A DNA stretch of 64,000 nt from Methylovorus mays (lineage in GTDB: Bacteria > Pseudomonadota > Gammaproteobacteria > Burkholderiales > Methylophilaceae), in contig NZ_JAJAVG010000008.1 of assembly GCF_020531915.1 (NCBI RefSeq), positions 779,252 to 843,251 of the forward strand. The letters run 5' to 3'. This document shows, piece after piece, positions 46,522 through 56,769 of the stretch. The position numbers were made by a program, and so were the translations under genes. Each line of letters opens with the position of its first letter. Positions within the stretch are counted from its first letter, which is position 1. The notes beneath the pieces were generated by a model, which did no database searches, was not told the DNA's origin, and saw only the letters and a program-made list of their open reading frames with translations.

Positions 46522-47388
46522 ATGACATTCAGTATGACCGGATTTGCCTCGCTGGAGCGCGAGGTCAGCGGCGGCACTCTCATTATCGAGTTGCGCTCTG
46601 TCAATCATCGCTATCTTGAATTGCACATGAAGCTGGATGACAGCCTGCGTAGCTTTGAACCCATGGCACGCGAACTGATCGCAGCCCATCTCGGGCGTGG
46701 CAAGGTGGAATGCCGAATGAGCCTGATGCGCAGTCAGGATGCTGCCAAAAAAGCCGAGCTTGATGTCAGCATTGTGCAGCAGCTGGCCAAACTCTCTGCA
46801 GATGTACAGCAGCACATGCCGGCTAGCGCGCCTTTGACGGTGGCTGACATTCTGCGTTGGCCCGGCGTGGTGATGAGCGATGGCATCGATACGGCTGCAC
46901 TGGGTGATCAGGTCAAGGCGATTCTGGAGCAGGTGTTGCAGGACATGAGCGCCGCGCGGGCGCGTGAAGGTGCCAAACTGGCCGGGGTGATCCACGAGCG
47001 CCTGGCCGAGATGGAGCGCGAAGTTGCCAAGGTGAAGCCGCTGCTGCCATTGCAGATCAAGGCTTATCAGGAGCGCCTGACGGCCAAGCTGCAGGATGCC
47101 CTGAAATCGGTGGACGAAGAGCGCGTGCGGCAGGAGCTGGTGCTGTTTGCGCAACGCGTGGATGTGGACGAAGAGCTCACACGCCTCACCGCGCATATTG
47201 AAGAGGTGAAGCGCATTCTTGGTGCCAAGGGCGCGGCCGGCAAGCGTCTGGATTTTTTGATGCAGGAGCTGAACCGCGAAGCGAATACGCTGGGTTCCAA
47301 GTCGGTTTCAACCGAAGTATCGCAAACTGCGATGGCGCTCAAAGTATTGATTGAACAGATGCGTGAACAGATTCAAAATATCGAGTAA
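46522..47388 (+). CDS. yicC: YicC family endoribonuclease-like protein
   Basis: A 288-aa soluble coiled-coil protein. The N-terminal MTGFASLEREVSGGTLIIELRSVNHRYLE and C-terminal LDFLMQELNREANTLGSKS are family signatures. YicC proteins are endoribonucleases implicated in sRNA decay. The ribosome site is CCCAGGAATTTTCC before the ATG. It lies ahead of gmk-rpoZ-spoT, as in many proteobacteria. Confidence 0.95.
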   Translation: MTFSMTGFASLEREVSGGTLIIELRSVNHRYLELHMKLDDSLRSFEPMARELIAAHLGRGKVECRMSLMRSQDAAKKAELDVSIVQQLAKLSADVQQHMPASAPLTVADILRWPGVVMSDGIDTAALGDQVKAILEQVLQDMSAARAREGAKLAGVIHERLAEMEREVAKVKPLLPLQIKAYQERLTAKLQDALKSVDEERVRQELVLFAQRVDVDEELTRLTAHIEEVKRILGAKGAAGKRLDFLMQELNREANTLGSKSVSTEVSQTAMALKVLIEQMREQIQNIE

Positions 47389-47475
47389 TCACATTTGAAA
47401 GGGCGGCGCGGAAGCGGGCAGCCCATCTTGCAATCGCCGCCAACCGGCGCAGACCATTTAAAAGAAATCACAAGC

Positions 47476-48084
47476 ATGACAGGCAATCTATTTATCATCA
47501 CCGCGGCATCTGGCGCGGGTAAAACCAGTCTGGTGCGCGAATTGCTGGCGTCAGACAGCCAGATTCAGCTGTCGGTGTCGTACACCACCCGCAAGCCGCG
47601 ACCAGGCGAGGTGGACGGGGTGCACTATCACTTTGTGGAAGAGGCTGAATTCATGCGCATGCTGGAAGCCAGCGACTTTCTGGAAAGTGCGCATGTGCAT
47701 GGTGCGCGCTATGGAACATCGCAAAGCCGGGTGGAAAGCGTGTTGAAGCAAGGCAATGACCTGATTCTGGAGATTGACTGGCAGGGCGCTGCCCAGGTGC
47801 GCAGTCTTTATCCGCAGGCCATCAGCATTTTTATTCTGCCGCCATCGCTGGAGGCGCTGGAACAGCGCCTGCACGGGCGTGGGCAGGATAGCGCCGAGGT
47901 GATCGCCCGTCGGCTGGCGGCTGCGCGCGATGAGATGCGCCATGTGGTCGAGTTCGACTATGTTACAATTAACGACGATTTTGAGGTGGCGCTAAATGAT
48001 CTGCGCGCCATCATCCGCACCCAGCGTTTGCAGCGCGAAAAGCAGTTGCTGCGACACCAGGATCTGCTGGAAAAACTCATATAG
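47476..48084 (+). CDS. gmk: Guanylate kinase
   Basis: A 202-aa enzyme that phosphorylates GMP to GDP. The start MTGNLFIITAASGAGKTSL gives the correct N-terminus; the longer reading from 47395 has a non-ATG start. Walker A is ASGAGKTS; SVSYTTRKPRPGEVDGVHYHF binds GMP. It is near spoT and rpoZ, linking guanine nucleotide supply and (p)ppGpp metabolism. Confidence 0.97.
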   Translation: MTGNLFIITAASGAGKTSLVRELLASDSQIQLSVSYTTRKPRPGEVDGVHYHFVEEAEFMRMLEASDFLESAHVHGARYGTSQSRVESVLKQGNDLILEIDWQGAAQVRSLYPQAISIFILPPSLEALEQRLHGRGQDSAEVIARRLAAARDEMRHVVEFDYVTINDDFEVALNDLRAIIRTQRLQREKQLLRHQDLLEKLI

Positions 48085-48104
48085 ATCATACGGAGGAATA
48101 ACAC

Positions 48105-48317
48105 ATGGCTCGCATGACAGTAGATGATTGTCTCGAAAAAATCCCTAATCGCTTTCAACTGACGCTGGTAGCAGCGTACCGTTCACGCCAATTGGCCAAC
48201 GGCTCGGAACCTTTGGTCAATACCCATGGCCAGAAGGACAAGCCTACTGTGCTGGCATTGCGCGAGATCGCATCCGGCAAGGTCGGTCTGGAAGTGCTGA
48301 ACCGCGGCCAAGCCTAA
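48105..48317 (+). CDS. rpoZ: RNA polymerase omega subunit
   Basis: A 70-aa subunit that helps assemble beta' and forms part of the ppGpp site. [30 protein letters not shown] is the family signature, split here by family-typical insertions. The ribosome site GGAGGAA is strong. It lies 20 bases after gmk. Confidence 0.97.
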   Translation: MARMTVDDCLEKIPNRFQLTLVAAYRSRQLANGSEPLVNTHGQKDKPTVLALREIASGKVGLEVLNRGQA

Positions 48318-48327
48318 GTTCAACATA

Positions 48328-48404
48328 CGGTGCTAGATGCACCGAAGATCAAGCAAGGCGCTGTTTGAAGGCATTATGTGTGTTCAATCGGTGCCTTTTT
48401 TTTT
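48328..48404 (+). terminator. Terminator region with alternative hairpins after rpoZ
   Basis: A compact hairpin CGGTGC-TAGAT-GCACCG (48328-48344) competes with a longer pairing of GCACCGA (48339-48345) and TCGGTGC (48388-48394), which ends in nine T (48396-48404). Shorter alternative stems, such as AAGGCA/TGCCTT, also end at the T-run. Termination is likely; attenuation is possible. It separates rpoZ from spoT. Confidence 0.45.
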
Positions 48405-48454
48405 GGTAAAACCCTTTAAAAGCTTAATGGATCGTCACAGGTGGTTGAGTCAGC

Positions 48455-50677
48455 ATGCCTAAATTGGTAGCCAAACGTCCGGCAGAGTCGCTGAAACATG
48501 TGGCAGCCCCCCTATTGCCCGCCGATAGCGAAGATTCGCTACTGACGCAGCGCTTGCGGGTTTACCTCAAGCCTGAAGAGATTGAACAGGTCTGGGCGGC
48601 ATATCGCTTCAGCGATATGGCGCATACCGGCCAGCTGCGCAAGAGCGGCGAGCCCTATATCACGCATCCAGTATCGGTGGCCTGCATCCTGGCCGAACTG
48701 CACATGGATGTGCCCACGCTGGTGGCCGCCCTGTTGCACGATGTGGTGGAAGATACCGGCGTCACCACCCAGGAGGTGAGCGAGCGCTTTGGCAAGCAGG
48801 TGGCCGAGCTGGTAGATGGGCTCTCCAAGCTCGACAAGATCAAGTTCAGCACCGAGACCGAAGCCCAGGCGGAAAACTTCCGCAAGATGCTGCTGGCGAT
48901 GTCGCAGGATGTGCGAGTCATTCTGGTCAAGCTCGCTGACCGCTTACACAACATGAGTACGCTCGGGGTGATGAACCCGGAAAAGCGTCGTCGCACCGCG
49001 CGCGAAACCCTGGAAATTTACGCTCCCATCGCCAATCGCCTGGGGCTGAATGCCATCTACCAGGAGCTGGAAGATCTCAGCTTCAAGCATTTGTACCCCA
49101 TGCGCTATTCGGTCATCTCCAAGGCGATCCTGGCTGCGCGCGGCAATCGCAAGGAAGTGGTGGGCAAGATCCTGGATGCCATACGCGAGCGCCTTGGCGA
49201 GATGCATATCGAAGCCGAGGTGACGGGGCGTGAAAAGCATCTTTACAGTATTTACCGCAAGATGACCGGTAAAACCGTGACCTTTTCGCAGATCTACGAC
49301 ATTTACGGTTTTCGCATCATCGTCAAGGATCTGTCCAGCTGCTATCTGGCGCTGGGAGTATTGCACGGTTTGTATAAGCCTATCCCGGGCAAGTTCAAGG
49401 ATTACATCGCGATCCCCAAGGCCAATGGCTACCAGTCGCTGCACACCACGCTGTTCGGCCCGTTTGGCACACCGATTGAAGTGCAGATACGCAGTCGCGA
49501 GATGCATAACATTGCTGATGCGGGCGTAGCGGCCCACTGGCTGTACAAGACGACTGACGCCCATCTGACCGAACTGCAGCAGCAGACCCACCAATGGCTG
49601 CAGCGTTTGCTGGATATCCAGAGCGAAAGCACGGACTCCCTGGAGTTTCTCGAGCACTTCAAGGTCGACCTGTTCCCGGATGAGGTATATGTGTTTACGC
49701 CCAAGGGCAAGATCATGGCGCTGCCCAAAGGCGCAACGGCGGTGGACTTTGCCTACGCCGTGCATACGGATATCGGTAACCGCTGCGTAGCCGTCAAGAT
49801 CAACCAGGAACTGGCGCCGCTGCGTACCGAGCTGCATAACGGCGACCATGTGGAAATCATCACGGCCGCCCATGCGCACCCCAACCCGGCCTGGCTCAAT
49901 TATGTCGCCACCGGCAAGGCGCGGGCGCATATCCGCCACTTCCTCAAGTCCTTGCAGACGACCGAATCTGCCCACTTGGGTGAGCGCTTGCTGAACCAGG
50001 CCTTGCGCGCGCTGCACGCCGATGTCGCCAAGATCGACGACACGCATTGGCAGAAGCTGCTGCGTGACTACGGCGCCAAGAACAAGGAAGAGATACTGAC
50101 CGATATCGGCCTGGGCAAGCGCTTGAATGTCATGGTCGCGCATCAACTGCTGGCGATGAGCGAAGAGCAGGGCGAGCGCCATGCCAAGCATACCAACAAA
50201 CCTCTGGGCACCATCACCATACGCGGCTCCGAGGGCATGGCGGTGCAGTTTGCCCAATGCTGCCGTCCGATTCCTGGCGACCCCATCCTTGGTTTTATCA
50301 ACAAGGATAAGGGGCTGGTCATTCATACGCATGATTGCCCGGCCATTCGCAAATTCCGTGTCGACCCTGAAAAATGGCTGGATGTCGAATGGGATCCGGA
50401 TGGCAAGCGCCTGTTCAATGTGAATCTGAAGCTGGTGGTCGCCAACCAGCGCGGCATGCTGGCGCAGATCGCGTCTACCATTGCCGAGGCGGGCTCCAAT
50501 ATTGATCACGTCAGCATGGAAGAGTCAGACAGCAGTGCTTACACCAATATGCATTTCACCGTACAGGTAGAAAATCGCGTCCACCTGGCCGAGCTGATGC
50601 GGCGTATCCGCAAGATTCCTGACGTGGTGCGCATCAATCGCGTCAAGGGAGCTGGCACCGAGCAGCGCATACAGTAA
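48455..50677 (+). CDS. spoT: Bifunctional (p)ppGpp synthetase/hydrolase
   Basis: A 740-aa RSH protein controlling the stringent response. It has an HD hydrolase domain (HDVVEDTG, about 90-97, and LADRLHNM), a synthetase domain ([10 protein letters not shown]), a TGS domain ([22 protein letters not shown]) and a C-terminal ACT domain. Both catalytic halves look intact, so it is of the SpoT/Rel type. No second RelA is in this window. Confidence 0.96.
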   Translation: MPKLVAKRPAESLKHVAAPLLPADSEDSLLTQRLRVYLKPEEIEQVWAAYRFSDMAHTGQLRKSGEPYITHPVSVACILAELHMDVPTLVAALLHDVVEDTGVTTQEVSERFGKQVAELVDGLSKLDKIKFSTETEAQAENFRKMLLAMSQDVRVILVKLADRLHNMSTLGVMNPEKRRRTARETLEIYAPIANRLGLNAIYQELEDLSFKHLYPMRYSVISKAILAARGNRKEVVGKILDAIRERLGEMHIEAEVTGREKHLYSIYRKMTGKTVTFSQIYDIYGFRIIVKDLSSCYLALGVLHGLYKPIPGKFKDYIAIPKANGYQSLHTTLFGPFGTPIEVQIRSREMHNIADAGVAAHWLYKTTDAHLTELQQQTHQWLQRLLDIQSESTDSLEFLEHFKVDLFPDEVYVFTPKGKIMALPKGATAVDFAYAVHTDIGNRCVAVKINQELAPLRTELHNGDHVEIITAAHAHPNPAWLNYVATGKARAHIRHFLKSLQTTESAHLGERLLNQALRALHADVAKIDDTHWQKLLRDYGAKNKEEILTDIGLGKRLNVMVAHQLLAMSEEQGERHAKHTNKPLGTITIRGSEGMAVQFAQCCRPIPGDPILGFINKDKGLVIHTHDCPAIRKFRVDPEKWLDVEWDPDGKRLFNVNLKLVVANQRGMLAQIASTIAEAGSNIDHVSMEESDSSAYTNMHFTVQVENRVHLAELMRRIRKIPDVVRINRVKGAGTEQRIQ

Positions 50678-50732
50678 GGCTCGGGCGCGCACCGCAACCC
50701 AATATCTTAAAAACCAAGACCTGAGGAAAACC

Positions 50733-51113
50733 ATGGCAAAAAAGATCATACATACCGACCACGCCCCCAAAGCGATCGGCACTTATTCACAGGCAGTGGC
50801 GGTCAATGGTACCGTTTACCTGTCAGGGCAAATTGGCCTGGACCCTGCCAGCATGGAACTGGTAGAGGGTATCGAGGCACAGGTGCATCGTGTATTCACC
50901 AACCTCAAGGCTGTGGCTGAAGCGGCTGGTGGCTCTCTGGCGGATGTCGTGAAGTTGAATATTTTTCTGACGGACCTCGGTCACTTTGCCCTGGTGAACT
51001 CCATCATGGCCGAGTATTTCAGTGAGCCTTATCCTGCGCGAGCGGCAGTCGGTGTCGCGACACTGCCACGCAGTGCGCTGGTGGAAGCCGATGCCGTTAT
51101 GGTGCTCGCCTGA
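50733..51113 (+). CDS. ridA: RidA family enamine/imine deaminase
   Basis: A 126-aa trimeric protein that hydrolyses reactive 2-aminoacrylate and similar enamines. [28 protein letters not shown], the Arg in [12 protein letters not shown] and the final EADAVMVLA are all present. It lies between spoT and recG, where it is common in this group. Confidence 0.96.
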   Translation: MAKKIIHTDHAPKAIGTYSQAVAVNGTVYLSGQIGLDPASMELVEGIEAQVHRVFTNLKAVAEAAGGSLADVVKLNIFLTDLGHFALVNSIMAEYFSEPYPARAAVGVATLPRSALVEADAVMVLA

Positions 51114-51145
51114 GTCTTTAACCTCTCCGCTGGCAAGGATAGTCT

Positions 51146-53197
51146 CTGAAACCGCTGCAAGACCTCAAGGGCATCACGCAGCCGGTGCTAAGCGGGCTGC
51201 GCAAGCTGGGCATTCATAGCATTGAAGACCTGGTCCTGCATTTGCCTTTGCGCTATGTGGATGAAACGCGTGTATCGCCGATTCGCGACCTGCGGCTTGG
51301 CGAGCAGGCGCAGGTCGAAGGCGAGATTATTCATGCCGAAGTTCAGTACAAACCCCGTAAGGCCCTGATTGCAAGATTGCAGGATGCGAGCGGCATCCTG
51401 ACCTTGCGCTTTCTCAATTTTTACCCCAGTCAGATAGCGGCGCTGAAAGAGGGCAACCGCTTGCGTGCGCTGGGTGAAGTGAGGAATGGCTTTTTCGGGT
51501 ATGAAATGGTGCACCCGCAGTGCAAGCCGGTGCGAGAGGGGGCTGCGGTCAAGCAGACCCTGACGCCGGTCTATCCGACCACGGCAGGCTTGTCACAGTC
51601 TTCGCTGCGGAAATGGATAGGGCGGGCCCTGGAGACGAGCAGTCATGATGAACTCCTGCCGGCCAAGGTGTATCAGGGCAAGGTCTGGCCTGATTTTCAG
51701 CAAAGCTTGCTGCAGTTGCACTATCCGCCACCCGATGCGGACCAGCATGCCCTGCAGGAAAAAACGACACCGGCTTGGCAACGTCTTGCATTTGACGAGC
51801 TGCTGGCTCAGCAGATTTCCATGCGCAAGCATTACGCCCGTCGTCGTGGTCTGGGCGCGCCTGCCATGCCGCCTTCCAAAAAGCTGGTCTCGGCGCTATT
51901 GAAATCCCTGCCGTTTGGCCTGACGGCAGCGCAGCAGCATGTATTTACCGATATTCAGCACGATCTAGGCCGTTCTTATCCCATGCAGCGCCTGTTGCAA
52001 GGCGATGTCGGTAGCGGCAAGACCATCGTGGCTGCCATGGCCGCCTTGCAGGCGATTGAGCATGGCTGGCAAGCGGCCATCATGGCGCCCACCGAGATTC
52101 TCGCCGAGCAGCATTTCAATAAACTAACTGCCTGGCTACAAAATCTGGCGGCTGGCGTGGCCCCAGTGCGCGTGGTCTGGGTGGCCGGCAGCCAGGGTAA
52201 AAAAGCAAGAGCAGAGGCGCTGGCCGCGATTGCCAGTGGCGAGGCGCAACTGGTGATCGGGACCCATGCCGTGTTTCAGGACCAGGTGCAGTTTGCCAAG
52301 CTCGGCCTCGTGGTGGTGGATGAGCAGCATCGTTTTGGTGTGCAGCAACGTCTGGCGCTGCGGCAGAAGGGGGCACAGCCGCATCAGCTGATGATGAGTG
52401 CCACGCCAATACCGCGTACGCTTTCCATGAGCTATTTTGCTGACCTGGATGTGTCGGTGATTGATGAGCTGCCGCCCGGGAGAACCCCGGTGGTGACCAA
52501 GCTGGTATCCGACGCGCGCCGTGAAGAAGTGTTCGAGCGGGTGCGTGCCGCTTGCAGTCAGGGCAGGCAGGCCTATTGGGTTTGCCCCTTGATCGAAGAA
52601 AGCGAAGCCTTGCAGCTGCAAACTGCCGTGGATACCCATATGGCATTGCAAGAGGCGTTTCCCGAGTTGCAGGTGGGGTTGGTGCATGGCCGCATGAAAC
52701 CGGCCGACAAGCAGGCCGTCATGCAAGCGTTCGCCGTCAATCAAATTCACTTGCTGGTGGCAACGACGGTGATTGAAGTCGGGGTGGATGTACCGAATGC
52801 CAGCCTGATGGTGATTGAGCACGCGGAGCGCATGGGGCTTTCGCAACTGCATCAGCTGCGGGGTCGGGTGGGGCGAGGGGCTGCCAGTAGTGCCTGCATT
52901 CTGCTTTACCAGACGCCGCTGTCCGAAACGGCGCGTGCGCGACTCAAGATTATTTATGAATCGAGTGATGGGTTCGAAATTGCCCAGGCGGACTTGCATT
53001 TGCGGGGCCCTGGCGAGTTCATGGGAATACGCCAGAGTGGCACCCCCATGCTCAAGATTGCCGATCTGGAACGGGATGCAGGGTTGCTGGAAGAAGCTCA
53101 GGCCATGGCAGACTGGTTATTGCAAAAGCACCCGCAGGCAGCCGAAGCGCATTTGCAGCGGTGGCTGCATCAGGCGCAAGAATTGGTCAAAGTGTGA
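51146..53197 (+). CDS. recG: ATP-dependent DNA helicase RecG
   Basis: About 684 aa; a superfamily 2 helicase that reverses stalled replication forks and branch-migrates junctions. It has a wedge/OB domain, Walker A GDVGSGKT, the DEQHRFGVQQR box, and helicase C with HGRMKPADK and QLRGRVGRG. The only good start inside the frame is GTG at 51185, but that cuts into the conserved N-terminal helix (LKGITQPVLSGLRKLG). An in-frame TAG at 51140 bounds the frame, and a CTG at 51146, preceded by AAGGAT, is a likely true start. I give the longer form. Confidence 0.93.
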   Translation: MKPLQDLKGITQPVLSGLRKLGIHSIEDLVLHLPLRYVDETRVSPIRDLRLGEQAQVEGEIIHAEVQYKPRKALIARLQDASGILTLRFLNFYPSQIAALKEGNRLRALGEVRNGFFGYEMVHPQCKPVREGAAVKQTLTPVYPTTAGLSQSSLRKWIGRALETSSHDELLPAKVYQGKVWPDFQQSLLQLHYPPPDADQHALQEKTTPAWQRLAFDELLAQQISMRKHYARRRGLGAPAMPPSKKLVSALLKSLPFGLTAAQQHVFTDIQHDLGRSYPMQRLLQGDVGSGKTIVAAMAALQAIEHGWQAAIMAPTEILAEQHFNKLTAWLQNLAAGVAPVRVVWVAGSQGKKARAEALAAIASGEAQLVIGTHAVFQDQVQFAKLGLVVVDEQHRFGVQQRLALRQKGAQPHQLMMSATPIPRTLSMSYFADLDVSVIDELPPGRTPVVTKLVSDARREEVFERVRAACSQGRQAYWVCPLIEESEALQLQTAVDTHMALQEAFPELQVGLVHGRMKPADKQAVMQAFAVNQIHLLVATTVIEVGVDVPNASLMVIEHAERMGLSQLHQLRGRVGRGAASSACILLYQTPLSETARARLKIIYESSDGFEIAQADLHLRGPGEFMGIRQSGTPMLKIADLERDAGLLEEAQAMADWLLQKHPQAAEAHLQRWLHQAQELVKV

Positions 53198-53219
53198 TTG
53201 AGCCTGCGATAATAGCGCC

Positions 53220-53768
53220 GTGAGAATTGTCCGCACCTTCCCCCATCAACGCCAGCACTGGTTGCGCCAACCGGTGGGTAGCGGACCCTATCGGTCGTGG
53301 CTAGTCGAGACGGCATCTCTGACGCAACGCTTGCAATCACGTTCCACAAGATTCGCTGTCCATACGCTTGGCCTGAAGCAGGCACTGCCTGCTCTGGAAG
53401 ATGCCGTGTTGCTCGGTATCTCTTCACGGCATCCTTCCCTGATGCGAAACGTGCATTTGCTGTGCAATGGCGAGCCAGCAGTCTATGCGTCCAGTGTGTT
53501 GCCGCAATCCAGTTTGCGTGGCGCCTGGCGTAGCCTCGGACGATTGGGGAACCGTTCGCTGGGCTCCATGCTGTTTTCCAATCCGCGGGTGAGTCGTGCG
53601 CCATTAAGCTATCGCAAGTTGACGGCCCAGCATGCGCTATACAGGCAAGCCGTGGCGCATTTGCACAATAAGCCGGCATACGTGTGGGCAAGGCGCTCGG
53701 TCTTTCACCTTGAGTGCTCCGCCATTTTGGTCACGGAAGTTTTTTTACCCTCGGTTTTAACATTATGA
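53220..53768 (+). CDS. ubiC: Chorismate pyruvate-lyase
   Basis: A 182-aa enzyme that converts chorismate to 4-hydroxybenzoate for ubiquinone. VHTLGLKQALPALEDAVLLG and the Arg of LMRNVHLLC are typical of the family; SSVLPQSSLRGAW follows. It starts with GTG. The ubiA ATG overlaps its stop (ATGA), so the two are coupled. Confidence 0.92.
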   Translation: MRIVRTFPHQRQHWLRQPVGSGPYRSWLVETASLTQRLQSRSTRFAVHTLGLKQALPALEDAVLLGISSRHPSLMRNVHLLCNGEPAVYASSVLPQSSLRGAWRSLGRLGNRSLGSMLFSNPRVSRAPLSYRKLTAQHALYRQAVAHLHNKPAYVWARRSVFHLECSAILVTEVFLPSVLTL

Positions 53769-54640
53769 ACTGGCTAATGAAGAAGAGTAGCGCCTACTGG
53801 CGATTGACGCGCATGGATAAACCCATCGGTATCCTGCTGCTGCTGTGGCCCACGCTGTGGGCGCTGTGGCTCGCCAGTGCCGGCAAACCAGATGTGAAAG
53901 TATTAGCGGTGTTTGTCTTGGGTACGGTGTTGATGCGCGCCGCTGGCTGTGTCATGAACGATATGGCGGATCGCAATTTTGACGGGCATGTCGCCCGCAC
54001 CCGTCATCGTCCGTTGGCGACGGGGGAGGTCAGCGTCAAGGAAGCATTATTGCTGGCGATGATATTAAGTCTGGTTGCTTTCGCTTTGGTCATGCAATTA
54101 AACAAGCTGACCGTGCTGTTGTCTTTTCCCGCCTTGTTTCTGGCGGCCAGCTACCCGTTGACCAAGCGTGTGATTGCGATTCCTCAGGCTTATCTCGGAG
54201 TGGCGTTCGGCTTTGGCATTCCCATGGCATATGCGGCACAGACTGGCAGCATTCCTGGTATTGCCTGGCTTTTGCTACTGGGAAACGTGTTCTGGGCCAT
54301 CGCCTACGATACGGAATACGCCATGGTGGATCGGGCGGATGACTTGAAAATCGGTATCCGCTCATCTGCCATTTTTTTTGGTTCTAGGGATGTGGCGGCC
54401 ATTATGCTATCGTACGGGGTCTTACTCGGAATATTGCTCCTTGCAGGCCGTCACTATGGTCTGAACTGGCCTTATTATCTTGGTTTGACCATTGCCGCCA
54501 TGCTCGCGGTATACCACTACCTGCTCATTCGTGAGCGTCAGCCAGCACGCTGCTTCAAGGCGTTTTTGCACAATAACTGGTTAGGTGCGGTGGTGTTTTT
54601 CGGGCTGGCAGCAAGTTATGCTCTTAATTTTTCGTCATAA
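53765..54640 (+). CDS. ubiA: 4-Hydroxybenzoate polyprenyltransferase
   Basis: A 291-aa membrane enzyme with about eight helices that prenylates 4-hydroxybenzoate. The Asp-rich motifs NDMADRNFDGHVARTRHRP and DTEYAMVDRADDLKIGIRSS bind the Mg-pyrophosphate. The start MNWLMKKSSAYW overlaps the ubiC stop; an upstream start in the other frame is spurious. Confidence 0.96.
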   Translation: MNWLMKKSSAYWRLTRMDKPIGILLLLWPTLWALWLASAGKPDVKVLAVFVLGTVLMRAAGCVMNDMADRNFDGHVARTRHRPLATGEVSVKEALLLAMILSLVAFALVMQLNKLTVLLSFPALFLAASYPLTKRVIAIPQAYLGVAFGFGIPMAYAAQTGSIPGIAWLLLLGNVFWAIAYDTEYAMVDRADDLKIGIRSSAIFFGSRDVAAIMLSYGVLLGILLLAGRHYGLNWPYYLGLTIAAMLAVYHYLLIRERQPARCFKAFLHNNWLGAVVFFGLAASYALNFSS

Positions 54641-54666
54641 AACCGCTAGCAAACGCAATATATCGT

Positions 54667-54696
54667 TTGACAAGCGTTACTTGCGTGACATAAAAT
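54667..54696 (+). promoter_or_regulatory. Sigma-70 promoter of rplM-rpsI
   Basis: TTGACA (54667-54672), an 18-bp spacer, then TAAAAT (54691-54696). The leader to the rplM ATG is about 30 bases. Confidence 0.75.
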
Positions 54697-54733
54697 CCGC
54701 CTCTTAATTTTTTCAGCGATTAATGGTTGTCCG

Positions 54734-55174
54734 ATGAAGACCTTTTCTGCAAAAGCGCATGAAGTAAAGCGCGACTGGTTCGTGGTAGATGCCACGGATC
54801 TGGTGCTGGGCCGACTGGCCAGCGAGATTGCCCACCGTCTGCGTGGCAAGCATAAAACGATTTACACTCCGCACGTGGATACGGGCGATTACATTGTCGT
54901 GGTTAACGCCGACAAGATCAAAGTAACCGGCAACAAGGCAGGCGACAAGCTGTACCATCGCCACTCTGGTTACCCAGGCGGTATTTCCACCACGACCTTT
55001 GCCAAGATGCAAGACCGCTTTCCTGGCCGTGCGCTGGAAAAGGCTGTTAAGGGCATGCTGCCCAAGGGTCCTCTGGGCTACGCCATGTTCCGCAAGCTGA
55101 AGGTGTATGCTGGTCCTAAGCATGACCACGCGGCACAACAGCCACAACCTTTGACTATTCAAAGCCAAGCGTAA
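54734..55174 (+). CDS. rplM: Ribosomal protein L13
   Basis: 146 aa; 50S subunit protein that binds 23S rRNA early in assembly. [34 protein letters not shown] and the signature [22 protein letters not shown] are intact. Co-transcribed with rpsI, 9 bases downstream. Confidence 0.98.
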   Translation: MKTFSAKAHEVKRDWFVVDATDLVLGRLASEIAHRLRGKHKTIYTPHVDTGDYIVVVNADKIKVTGNKAGDKLYHRHSGYPGGISTTTFAKMQDRFPGRALEKAVKGMLPKGPLGYAMFRKLKVYAGPKHDHAAQQPQPLTIQSQA

Positions 55175-55183
55175 GGATAAACG

Positions 55184-55576
55184 ATGATTGGTAAATATAA
55201 CTACGGTACTGGCCGCCGCAAAAGCTCGGTAGCTCGTGTCTTCATTAAGTCCGGCAGCGGCAATATCGTTGTTAACGACAAGCCTGTTGACCAGTATTTC
55301 TCCCGCGTGACTTCACGCATGATCGTGCGTCAGCCACTGGAGTTGACCGATAACGTTGCCAGCTTTGACATCATGGTCAATGTGGATGGCGGCGGTGAGT
55401 CTGGTCAGGCCGGTGCAGTTCGCCACGGCATTACCCGTGCACTGGTGGATTACGATGCAGCGCTGAAGAGCGCCCTGTCCAAGGCAGGTTTCGTGACTCG
55501 CGATGCACGTGAAGTTGAGCGTAAGAAAGTCGGCTTCCGTAAAGCACGTCGTCGTAAACAGTTCTCCAAGCGTTAA
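55184..55576 (+). CDS. rpsI: Ribosomal protein S9
   Basis: 130 aa; 30S subunit protein whose C-terminal tail reaches the P-site t[42 protein letters not shown] and the basic tail [11 protein letters not shown] are intact. Followed by a strong terminator. Confidence 0.98.
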   Translation: MIGKYNYGTGRRKSSVARVFIKSGSGNIVVNDKPVDQYFSRVTSRMIVRQPLELTDNVASFDIMVNVDGGGESGQAGAVRHGITRALVDYDAALKSALSKAGFVTRDAREVERKKVGFRKARRRKQFSKR

Positions 55577-55599
55577 GCAGGACTGCTTTACCATGTACA

Positions 55600-55626
55600 A
55601 AAAGCCGCACTTGTGCGGCTTTTTGC
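55600..55626 (+). terminator. Terminator of rplM-rpsI
   Basis: AAAAAGCCGCAC-TT-GTGCGGCTTTTT: a GC-rich stem of about 7 bp extended by A/T pairs, with a T-run. Confidence 0.9.
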
Positions 55627-55687
55627 TTTTCGCACACTTAATCGGTTTGGTGAGCCTAGTAAGCTTTGATACCATAAGCGCAACAAA

Positions 55688-55711
55688 GCCAGCTTAAGCT
55701 GGCGTTTTATT
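55688..55711 (+). terminator. Second hairpin with T-run before argC
   Basis: Perfect 16-bp palindrome GCCAGCTTAAGCTGGC followed by GTTTTATT, ending only about 15 bases before the argC ATG. It may be a leftover terminator or an argC attenuator/translation control. Confidence 0.5.
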
Positions 55712-55726
55712 CATAGAAATCAGGTC

Positions 55727-56767
55727 ATGCAAACATCTAAAATCAAGGTAGGCATTGTAGGCGGCACCGGCTACACCGGTGTTGAGTTGCTCAGAATACT
55801 GGCGATCCACCCATCGGTGGAGTTGAGTGTGATTACTTCGCGTGGGGAAGCCGGTTTGCCTGTGGCTGACATGTTTCCTAGCTTGCGTGGCTATATCGAC
55901 TTGAGCTTTAGTGATCCGGCTAAATCAGATCTGGCTAGCTGTGATCTCGTCTTTTTTGCGACGCCGAATGGCATTGCCATGCAGCAAACCAGGGAGTTGC
56001 TTGCAGCGGGGGTGCGCATTATCGACCTCGCCGCAGATTTCCGCATTCAGGATGTGGCCACCTGGGAAAAATGGTATGGCATGACCCATGCCTGTCCGGA
56101 GCTTCTGTCACAGGCGGTGTATGGTTTGCCGGAGATGAATCGTGAGCAAATCAAGGGTGCGCAGCTGGTAGCTAACCCTGGATGTTATCCAACGGCTGTG
56201 CAGCTTGGATTTATGCCACTACTTGAGGCGGGTCTGGTCGATCCGCAGTATTTGATTGCTGATACCAAATCCGGTGTGAGTGGCGCGGGCCGCAAAGCAG
56301 AAACCCATATTCTGTTTGCTGAAGCGGGTGACAATTTCAAGGCTTATGGTGTAGCGGGACATCGTCACTTGCCGGAAATCAGCCAGGGCCTGAGCAATAT
56401 GGCAGGTGAGCCAGTGGGGTTGACCTTTGTTCCGCATCTGACGCCTTTGATACGGGGTATTCATGCCACCCTTTATGCCCGGCTGAGTAAAGACGTTGAT
56501 TTGCAAAGTCTGTTTGAGCAACGCTATGTCAATGAGCGCTTTGTGGATGTCCTGCCCAAGGGAGCCCATCCGGAGACTCGGTCGGTGAGAGGCTCCAACC
56601 AGTGCCGGCTTGCAGTGCATAGGCCTCAGAATGGAGATACTGTGGTGGTGTTATCCGTCATCGATAACCTTGTGAAGGGCGCAGCTGGGCAGGCTGTGCA
56701 AAACATGAACATCATGTTTGGCTTCGCAGAGAACATGGGGCTGGAAATCGTCCCTTTGCTGCCTTAA
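55727..56767 (+). CDS. argC: N-acetyl-gamma-glutamyl-phosphate reductase
   Basis: A 346-aa NADPH enzyme, third step of arginine synthesis. The Rossmann start [18 protein letters not shown], catalytic Cys in [13 protein letters not shown] and the His region GHRHLPEI are intact. A short ribosome site, AGGT, lies before the ATG. The next gene starts two bases after its stop, so they are probably one unit. Confidence 0.97.
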   Translation: MQTSKIKVGIVGGTGYTGVELLRILAIHPSVELSVITSRGEAGLPVADMFPSLRGYIDLSFSDPAKSDLASCDLVFFATPNGIAMQQTRELLAAGVRIIDLAADFRIQDVATWEKWYGMTHACPELLSQAVYGLPEMNREQIKGAQLVANPGCYPTAVQLGFMPLLEAGLVDPQYLIADTKSGVSGAGRKAETHILFAEAGDNFKAYGVAGHRHLPEISQGLSNMAGEPVGLTFVPHLTPLIRGIHATLYARLSKDVDLQSLFEQRYVNERFVDVLPKGAHPETRSVRGSNQCRLAVHRPQNGDTVVVLSVIDNLVKGAAGQAVQNMNIMFGFAENMGLEIVPLLP

Positions 56768-56769
56768 CA

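Noticed and set aside
46105..47196. 363-codon minus-strand ORF running from yicC antisense into the kinase start region
   Set aside because: It spans the yicC reverse strand and the intergenic region into the kinase in another frame; no recognisable protein.
48944..50509. 521-codon minus-strand ORF
   Set aside because: Antisense shadow of spoT, which is a complete, highly conserved gene.
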